Below, piece by piece: positions 1 to 4,199 of a stretch of 9,409 nt of DNA. The notes beneath the pieces are model-generated. The model had not been told where the DNA came from and ran no database searches. It saw only the letters and a program-made list of their open reading frames with translations. The stretch's first letter is position 1. Each line of letters opens with the position of its first letter. The DNA lies in the NCBI GenBank assembly GCA_023390985.1, contig JAEWBU010000389.1, positions 1-9,409 on the forward strand, in the 5' to 3' direction. This DNA is from Pseudomonadota bacterium (GTDB taxonomy: Bacteria > Pseudomonadota > Gammaproteobacteria > Burkholderiales > Burkholderiaceae_C). A program made the position numbers and the translations under genes.

Positions 1-1
1 C

Positions 2-394
2 TTCTGGACGATGGCCGGCTCGGTGCGCGTGGCCCAGACCTGCCAGGCCTTCGGCCTGACCTGGGGCTCGCACTCCAACAACCACTTCGACATCTCGCTG
101 GCCATGTTCACCCACGTGGGCGCGGCGGCGCCGGGCCGGGTGACGGCCATCGACACGCACTGGATCTGGCAGGACGGCCAGCGCCTCACGAAGGAGCCGC
201 TGCGCATCGAGGGCGGCTACGTGCAGGTGCCAAAGAAGCCGGGCCTGGGCATCGAACTCGACATGGCCGAACTCGAGAAGGCCCACCAGCTGTACCTGAA
301 GCACGGCCTGGGCGCGCGCGACGACGCCATCGCCATGCAGTTCCTGGTGCCGGGCTGGAAGTTCGATCCCAAGAAGCCCTGCCTGGTCCGCTGA
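2..394 (+). CDS. gudD: Glucarate dehydratase, C-terminal part (5' end outside window)
   Basis: This is the last 130 residues of D-glucarate dehydratase, an enolase-superfamily enzyme that removes water from D-glucarate to give 5-dehydro-4-deoxy-D-glucarate in the cytoplasm. The reading frame is open from the first base (FWTMAGSVRVAQ...). It contains the family hallmark GSHSNNHFDISLAMFTHV; the His codon at 71-73 corresponds to the catalytic base region (His339 in the E. coli enzyme, from memory). The run TAIDTHWIWQ, then RLTKEPL, and the typical ending GW.FD.K.PCLVR are also present. E. coli GudD has about 446 residues, so roughly 70% of the gene lies upstream of the window. It sits 35 bases before the gene for the next enzyme of the same pathway, which supports both the call and an operon. 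No frameshift or missing motif is seen in the visible part. Confidence 0.95.
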   Translation, partial: FWTMAGSVRVAQTCQAFGLTWGSHSNNHFDISLAMFTHVGAAAPGRVTAIDTHWIWQDGQRLTKEPLRIEGGYVQVPKKPGLGIELDMAELEKAHQLYLKHGLGARDDAIAMQFLVPGWKFDPKKPCLVR

Positions 395-429
395 TCCCCT
401 CGTTCCCTCTCCCTTTCCACAAGAATCTC

Positions 430-1347
430 ATGAGCTTCACGCCCCAAGAACTCAAGACCATCATGGGCTCCGGCCTGCTGTCCTTCCCCGTGACGGACTT
501 CGACGCGCAAGGCAACTTCCATCGCCCGGGCTATGTCAAGCGCCTGGAGTGGCTGGCGCCCTACGGCGCGAGCGCGCTGTTCGCGGCCGGCGGCACCGGC
601 GAGTTCTTCTCGCTGACGCCCGAGGAATATCCCGGGATCATCAAGACCGCCGTCGACGTGTGCCGCGGCACGGTGCCCATCATCGCGGGCGCCGGCGGGC
701 CGACGCGCCAGACCATCGCCTACGCGCAAGCCGCCGAGAAGGCCGGCGCGCACGGCATCCTGCTGCTGCCGCACTACCTGACCGAAGCCGGTCAGGAAGG
801 CCTGGCGGCGCACGTCGAGGCGGTGTGCAGGAGCGTCGACTTCGGCGTCATCGTCTACAACCGCGCGCAGTCCCGCTACAAGCCCGAGACGCTGGCGCGC
901 CTGGCCGAGCGCTGCCCCAACCTGGTGGGCTTCAAGGACGGCGTCGGCGACATCGAGGCGATGGTCGCGATCTACCAGAAGATGGGCGACCGCTTCAGCT
1001 ACCTGGGCGGCCTGCCCACGGCCGAGGTCTATGCCGCCGCATACAAGGCGATGGGCACGCCGGTGTACTCGTCCGCGGTCTTCAACTTCATCCCGAAGAC
1101 GGCGATGAAGTTCTACGAGGCCGTTCGCGACGACGACATGGCCACCCAGCACCGGCTGCTGAAGGACTTCTTCATGCCCTACCTGGAGATCCGCAACCGC
1201 ATGCCCGGCTATGCGGTCAGCATCGTCAAGGCGGGCGCGAAAATCGTCGGGCACGACGCCGGCCCGGTGCGCCCGCCGCTCACCGACCTGAAGGCGGATG
1301 AGGTGGCGCAGCTGGCCGCGCTGATCGACAAGCTCGGCGGCGAGTAG
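430..1347 (+). CDS. kdgD: 5-dehydro-4-deoxyglucarate dehydratase (DapA family)
   Basis: This 305-residue class I aldolase-type enzyme of the DapA/NAL family converts 5-dehydro-4-deoxy-D-glucarate to 2,5-dioxopentanoate (2-oxoglutarate semialdehyde), releasing CO2 and water. Visible motifs are GGTGEFFSLTPEEY (residues 54-67; GGTGE is the substrate carboxylate-binding loop), YNR with the catalytic Tyr143, and FKDGVGD with the Schiff-base Lys169 (codon 934-936). The length is normal for KdgD. The sequence GEFFSLTPEE together with FKDGVGD is typical of KdgD rather than of dihydrodipicolinate synthase. The ATG at 430 is the natural start because the family's N-terminus (SFTPQELKTIMGSGLLSFPVT) follows at once. 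No strong ribosome binding site is visible (only AAGAA just upstream), so translation may depend on coupling with gudD 35 bases upstream. The semialdehyde dehydrogenase that would complete the pathway is not in the window. Confidence 0.95.
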   Translation: MSFTPQELKTIMGSGLLSFPVTDFDAQGNFHRPGYVKRLEWLAPYGASALFAAGGTGEFFSLTPEEYPGIIKTAVDVCRGTVPIIAGAGGPTRQTIAYAQAAEKAGAHGILLLPHYLTEAGQEGLAAHVEAVCRSVDFGVIVYNRAQSRYKPETLARLAERCPNLVGFKDGVGDIEAMVAIYQKMGDRFSYLGGLPTAEVYAAAYKAMGTPVYSSAVFNFIPKTAMKFYEAVRDDDMATQHRLLKDFFMPYLEIRNRMPGYAVSIVKAGAKIVGHDAGPVRPPLTDLKADEVAQLAALIDKLGGE

Positions 1348-1437
1348 CCTCGGACCAACTCATCCGTGCCGGCGGGGCCCATTCGCGAGAGGCAGTCGAT
1401 ATAGTCGTTCTCCCCCTTTTACGGTGAGAGACATCCA

Positions 1438-1806
1438 ATGAAGAAACTGTCGCATCGCACCCGCCTGGCCTGCTGCGGCCTGGCCGCCGTGTTCGCGCTG
1501 CAGACCACCGTCGCGCACGCCGGGATGCTGGGGCCGGAGGCGGTCCTGGAATCGTCCGGAACCACGCAAGCCGATCGTGATCGCGAGAAGGTCAAGCAGT
1601 TCCTGGAGAGCAACAAGCTCCAGGACCGCCTGCGCACGCTGGGCGTGGACGGCCTCAACGCCACCGCGCGCGTCGACGCGATGACGCACGAGGAAGTGCA
1701 TGCGCTGGCCCAGCGCATCGACGCCATGCCGGCCGGCGGCGCGCTCAGCGACCGCGACATCATCCTGATCCTGCTGGTCGCCCTGCTGGTGGTGGTCGTT
1801 CTCTGA
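1438..1806 (+). CDS. PA2779-family small exported protein with C-terminal membrane segment
   Basis: This is a 122-residue protein. Residues 1-28 form a Sec signal peptide (positively charged start, hydrophobic core, AHA cleavage site before Gly29). Residues 30-100 form a predicted helical region with the pattern RVDAMTHEEVHALAQRIDAMPAGG, which I recognise from PA2779-family proteins. Residues 107-122 form a very hydrophobic segment (IILILLVALLVVVVL) ending exactly at the C-terminus. The mature protein would be a periplasmic domain held in the inner membrane by its tail. The molecular function of the family is not known to me. In Pseudomonas the gene neighbours a PA2778-type cysteine peptidase, but no such peptidase gene lies here. 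GGTGAG at 1423-1428, about 9 bases before the ATG, is a usable ribosome binding site. A weak -10-like TATAGT lies at 1400-1405, with no good -35 partner. Confidence 0.75.
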   Translation: MKKLSHRTRLACCGLAAVFALQTTVAHAGMLGPEAVLESSGTTQADRDREKVKQFLESNKLQDRLRTLGVDGLNATARVDAMTHEEVHALAQRIDAMPAGGALSDRDIILILLVALLVVVVL

Positions 1807-1831
1807 CGTCCCGGGGAGCGGGCGTCACAAT
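1803..1831 (+). promoter_or_regulatory. Possible promoter of the DUF1439 gene (leaderless)
   Basis: CTGACG (1803-1808) and CACAAT (1826-1831) are separated by 17 bases. Each matches the sigma-70 hexamers at four of six positions. Transcription would begin near 1838, which is the A of the DUF1439 start codon, and no Shine-Dalgarno sequence is present before that ATG. The -35 overlaps the end of the upstream gene. This is an inference from spacing and weak hexamers. Confidence 0.35.
1804..1827 (+). other. Inverted repeat between PA2779-like and DUF1439 genes
   Basis: TGACG-T-CCCG pairs with CGGG-CGTCA around a GGGAG loop, giving a nine-pair stem with one bulged T. It begins at the stop codon of the upstream gene. 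No T-run follows, so it is not a classical intrinsic terminator. It also coincides with the putative promoter spacer, so it could act as an operator or attenuate read-through. Confidence 0.35.
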
Positions 1832-1837
1832 CGGCGC

Positions 1838-2398
1838 ATGAACCGCCGATGGATGCTCAGCGCCCTCGCCCTCCTGCCGGTCGGCGCCCTGCTCGCGCAG
1901 GAGATGGAGGGCACGCCGCGCCACAAGGTCTCCGCCGCGCAACTGCATCGCGCGCTGTCGGAGCGATTCCCCGTCAGGTTCGGCATCGAGGACCTGTTCG
2001 CGCTGCAGGTCGGTTCGCCGCGCCTGCTGCTGCTGCCGGCGCGCAACCGGCTCGGCGCCGGGCTCACCGCCCAGGCCAGCGGGCCGGTGCTGCGCGACGC
2101 GCTTCCGAGCGGTGAGGTCGACGTTTCCTTCAGCGTGCGCTACGAGGCGAAGGACCGCACGGTGCGTGCCTACGAGCCCGAGATCCTGGACGTGCAGCTG
2201 CCCGGGATGCAGCCGGGCGCGGTCGGCGCGCTTCAGAAGGTGCTGGCCGGAACCGCCAGGGATGCCCTCGGCGACATCGTGCTGTACCAGTTCACCGAGA
2301 AGGAACTCGCGCTCGCCGACACGATGGGATTCGTGCCGGAGAGGCTCGCCGTCGTGGACGACGGCCTGATGATCCTGTTCGGGCCGAAGGCGCGCTGA
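1838..2398 (+). CDS. DUF1439 (YceB-like) exported protein
   Basis: This is a 186-residue protein. Residues 1-20 are a signal peptide (NRRWMLSALALLPVGALLA), probably cut by signal peptidase I. The remainder matches the DUF1439 pattern: VSAAQLHRALSERFPV (31-46), PRLLLLPARNRLG (61-73), a beta-rich stretch with VDVSFSVRYEAKDRTVRAYEPEI (95-116), then QFTEKELALADTMGF and a DGLMILFGPK ending. E. coli YceB, the best-known relative, is an outer-membrane-associated lipoprotein of unknown function; the fold suggests binding of a hydrophobic ligand, which is inference. Unlike YceB, no lipobox cysteine is seen here, so the protein may be soluble and periplasmic. The gene starts 31 bases after the previous one and ends one base before the convergent lipoprotein gene. 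No Shine-Dalgarno sequence precedes the ATG. Confidence 0.8.
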   Translation: MNRRWMLSALALLPVGALLAQEMEGTPRHKVSAAQLHRALSERFPVRFGIEDLFALQVGSPRLLLLPARNRLGAGLTAQASGPVLRDALPSGEVDVSFSVRYEAKDRTVRAYEPEILDVQLPGMQPGAVGALQKVLAGTARDALGDIVLYQFTEKELALADTMGFVPERLAVVDDGLMILFGPKAR

Positions 2399-2399
2399 T

Positions 2400-2696
2400 T
2401 CAGTGGCGGTGGCCGTGGCCGCCGAAGCGACCGAAGAATCCCAGGCTGATCGAGGGATAGAACGCCGGACCGTAGTACACGGGCGGCGGCGGGGCCACGT
2501 AGACCGGTGCCGGCGCCACGACGACGGGCGCGGGGGCCACGGTGGTCGCGGGAGCCACGGGCACGCCGTTGTTGTAGACGACGGGCGCGCTGGGATAGCT
2601 CGTGTAGGCGGGGTAGGCCGGGTAGACGGCGCACCCGCCCAGCAGGCCCGCCATGGCGAGCACTGCTGCTCCTGTCGTGATGCGTCTCGCGTTCAT
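2400..2696 (-). CDS. Small Pro/Val/Tyr-rich lipoprotein
   Basis: This 98-residue protein starts MNARRITTGAAVLAMAG and has a lipobox LGGC (residues 19-22), so Cys22 would be lipidated. The mature part is low-complexity: YPAYPAYTSYP, then three near-identical heptads at residues 53-73 (VAPAPVV, VAPAPVY, VAPPPPV), a YYGPAFYPSISLGFFGRFGG segment, and a histidine-rich end HGHRH. Such short Tyr/Pro-rich, His-tailed lipoproteins are common in Betaproteobacteria and have no established function. I chose the start at 2696 because it places a signal peptide at the N-terminus and AGGGGA lies 10 bases upstream. The same frame stays open further upstream to 3176, but that extension has no signal peptide logic and would cover the neighbouring lipoprotein gene. 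The histidines could bind metal, which is untested. Confidence 0.75.
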   Translation of the reverse strand: MNARRITTGAAVLAMAGLLGGCAVYPAYPAYTSYPSAPVVYNNGVPVAPATTVAPAPVVVAPAPVYVAPPPPVYYGPAFYPSISLGFFGRFGGHGHRH

Positions 2697-2732
2697 GCCG
2701 CGATCGTCCCCTTTCAGGGCGGCCGCAGCATG

Positions 2733-2755
2733 GCTCGCGAGCAAAGTTCGCGAGC
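2733..2755. repeat. Perfect 8-bp inverted repeat between the two lipoprotein genes
   Basis: GCTCGCGA (2733-2740) and TCGCGAGC (2748-2755) are exact reverse complements around a seven-base loop. The repeat lies 27 bases beyond the stop of the upstream lipoprotein gene on the minus strand and about 37 bases before the start of the next one. No T-run follows on either strand, so it would be at most a weak terminator. It could instead stabilise the 3' end of a transcript or serve as a protein binding site. Confidence 0.5.
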
Positions 2756-2782
2756 GGATGTAAACGACGGGCGGGTTCGGGC

Positions 2783-3013
2783 CTAGTTGGCGGGGGGCGT
2801 CATCGCGCGCTCGACGCCGCCATGGTTCCCGCATTCGGCCGTGGTGACCGTCCAGGCGCCGTCGCGGCACATCACGGTCTGCCGCGCGGATCCTGAGCCC
2901 ATCGCCGGGCCGGCGCCCATCGCGGTGGTAGTGCCCTCCGAGCGCATGCCCGCGCAGCCCGTGGTGAGCGCGGCGACGGCGAGGACGGGGATGAAGACGG
3001 ACAGGGTTCTCAT
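2783..3013 (-). CDS. Small cysteine-containing lipoprotein (DUF3761-like C-terminus)
   Basis: This 76-residue protein has a hydrophobic signal sequence (MRTLSVFIPVLAVAAL) followed by TTGC. Cys20 is the probable lipidation site, although Thr at -3 is less usual than Leu. A Met/Gly/Ala/Ser linker (23-43) leads to a compact C-terminal motif, VMCRDGAWTVTTAECGNHGGVERA (residues 47-70), with two cysteines that could form a disulphide in the periplasm. The C-DG-...-C-HGGV pattern recalls DUF3761-type small secreted proteins, but this is a pattern resemblance only. The start at 3013 is well supported by GGAGGT four bases upstream, the best ribosome binding site in the window; an in-frame ATG at 3070 would ruin the signal peptide. 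It may be transcribed with the lipoprotein gene 86 bases downstream. Confidence 0.75.
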   Translation of the reverse strand: MRTLSVFIPVLAVAALTTGCAGMRSEGTTTAMGAGPAMGSGSARQTVMCRDGAWTVTTAECGNHGGVERAMTPPAN

Positions 3014-3083
3014 GTTGACCTCCAGTGAGTTGAAGCGCCCCGCAGTAAAAACCGCGAGGGTCCAACGCATCGAGTGGCCCGCC

Positions 3084-3101
3084 TCCTATATCGGTGTAGG
3101 A
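3084..3101. promoter_or_regulatory. Dyad-symmetric element in divergent intergenic region
   Basis: TCCTA and TAGGA are separated by eight bases (TATCGGTG), giving an imperfect 18-base dyad with seven of nine positions symmetric. It lies in the 198-base region 3014-3211 between the divergently transcribed lipoprotein and hydratase genes, 71 bases from the former and 111 from the latter. That placement suits an operator, but I do not recognise the cognate regulator. The rest of 3014-3211 shows no clear sigma-70 promoter to me. Confidence 0.3.
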
Positions 3102-3211
3102 CGCGAATGATGCTGTTGCCGCGACGGGCGTGAGTGCCGAGTTCGCGTCGCCGCAAAAGCAACTCGGCCGATTCACGGCAGACTACGGTCTCCTCATCCC
3201 TGGTCCATCGC

Positions 3212-3982
3212 ATGTCCGACTCCATCTCCACCGTCGCGCGCGCCCTCGTCGAGGCACGCCGGAACAACGCCCCCGCGGATGCCGCGCCGCTAGCGCCGCT
3301 GCTGCAGACGCCCGAGGCGGCCTACGCCGCGCAGGCGCGCGTCGCGCAGGACCTGCAATGGTTCGATGCGGGCGTGCCCCGCTTCTGGAAATCGGGCGGA
3401 CCGAAGCGCGATGGCGCCCTCACGCACGCGCCGCTGCCGCCCGCGATGGTGTGGACCACTCCGGCGGACGCGCGCGGCTGCCACTTCAACATGCGCATCG
3501 TCGAAGCGGAGATCGCGCTGCGGCTCGCGCGCGACGTCACGCCCGGCGAGGCGGCGAGGCTCGCGCACGACGACGCACCCGGCCTCGTGGACGCGATGAC
3601 CGTCTCCATCGAGCTGGTCGATTCGCGCTGGCGCGATCCGCAGCAGGCCGCGCCGCTGCTCAAGCTCGCCGACCAGCAGTCGCACGGCGCGCTGGTGCTG
3701 GGCGAGTGGATCCCGTTCGCCCCGCGCGCATGGGACCGCCAGACCTGCCGCGTGCGGATCGGCGACGCGCCGGCCCGCGAGTTCGTCGGCACCCACACGC
3801 TGGCCGATCCGGCCTGGCTGCTGCCGATCTGGCTGCGGCACGTCACTTCCCTCGAGCAGCGCGCCGTGCCGGAGGGAACGGTCGTCACCACCGGCAGCTG
3901 GTGCGGCATGCTGCCCGCCAGTGCGGGCGACCGCGTGCACGTGGCGTTCGAAGGCGTGGGCGAAGTCGAGGTGCGCTGCTAG
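3212..3982 (+). CDS. 2-keto-4-pentenoate hydratase / fumarylacetoacetate hydrolase family protein
   Basis: This 256-residue protein belongs to the MhpD-like branch of the FAH superfamily: metal-dependent hydratases and decarboxylases acting on 2-keto-4-enoic acids, usually in meta-cleavage aromatic catabolism. Seen features are the RFWKSGGP segment (57-64; equivalent of the GYKIG strand), MRIVEAEIALRL with metal-binding Glu98 and Glu100, VSIELVDSRW (131-140) supplying Glu134 and Asp137, a SHGALVLGEW strand, and the C-terminal GSWCGM...GDRVHVAFEGVGEVEV core. Length is normal for MhpD-type enzymes. I chose the ATG at 3212 because family homology begins right after it; an upstream in-frame ATG at 3134 adds 26 unrelated, Ser/Arg-rich residues. 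No Shine-Dalgarno is visible. No other aromatic-degradation gene is nearby, so the true substrate is unknown. Its TAG stop overlaps that of the convergent DUF3820 gene. Confidence 0.85.
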   Translation: MSDSISTVARALVEARRNNAPADAAPLAPLLQTPEAAYAAQARVAQDLQWFDAGVPRFWKSGGPKRDGALTHAPLPPAMVWTTPADARGCHFNMRIVEAEIALRLARDVTPGEAARLAHDDAPGLVDAMTVSIELVDSRWRDPQQAAPLLKLADQQSHGALVLGEWIPFAPRAWDRQTCRVRIGDAPAREFVGTHTLADPAWLLPIWLRHVTSLEQRAVPEGTVVTTGSWCGMLPASAGDRVHVAFEGVGEVEVRC

Positions 3983-4188
3983 CTTCGACGCAACGGCCCG
4001 AGCAGGTGCTTCAGGCCGTTGTGGTCGATCTCGTGCATGAGGGCGAGCAGGCGCCCCAGCTCGCCGGAGGGAAAGCCTTCGCGCGCGAACCAGTTCAGGT
4101 AGTTGCCCGGCAGGTCGGCGATCACCGTGCCCTTGTATCTGCCGTAGGGCATCCGGACCTGCAGCAGCCGTTCCAGTGAATCCGTCAT
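3979..4188 (-). CDS. DUF3820 family small protein
   Basis: This is a small soluble protein of 69 residues from the ATG. The DUF3820 (E. coli YpeB-like) signature is clear: MPYGRYKG (13-20), ADLPGNYLNWFAREGFP (24-40), GELGRLLALMHEIDHNGL (42-59) and a closing LLGPLR. The family's function is unestablished. The MPxGxYKG...YLxWF pattern resembles the small C-terminal domain of ExoX-type exonucleases, hinting at nucleic acid association, which is inference. Two starts are possible. One is the ATG at 4188, preceded by AGGA at short spacing. The other is a GTG at 4203, which would overlap the kinase stop codon as GTGA and give 74 residues; it has no SD of its own. The gene lies immediately downstream of the hybrid kinase and is very likely co-transcribed with it. 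Its stop codon is shared in a CTAG with the convergent hydratase gene. Confidence 0.85.
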   Translation of the reverse strand: MTDSLERLLQVRMPYGRYKGTVIADLPGNYLNWFAREGFPSGELGRLLALMHEIDHNGLKHLLGPLRRS

Positions 4189-4199
4189 GGTCCTGGCCG

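Noticed and set aside
217..1254. Long minus-strand open frame opposite kdgD (345 codons)
   Set aside because: It is rich in Arg/Ala/Gly/His without any domain pattern and lies wholly opposite a clear enzyme gene; such frames are expected at this GC content.
1400..1405. TATAGT as a -10 element for the PA2779-like gene
   Set aside because: The hexamer is good, but no -35-like sequence lies 15-19 bases upstream, so it is not listed as a promoter.
1348..1437. Terminator after kdgD
   Set aside because: No stem with a following T-run is visible; the CCCCCTTTT at 1411-1420 is not preceded by a convincing stem.
2703..3176. N-terminal extension of the 98-residue lipoprotein to a 258-residue protein
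   Set aside because: The extension overlaps the better-supported lipoprotein gene at 2783-3013 and would bury the signal peptide and lipobox inside the protein.
3130..4179. Plus-strand frame overlapping the hydratase and DUF3820 genes (349 codons)
   Set aside because: Its translation is Arg/Ala-rich without motifs, and the two real genes explain the same bases in other frames.
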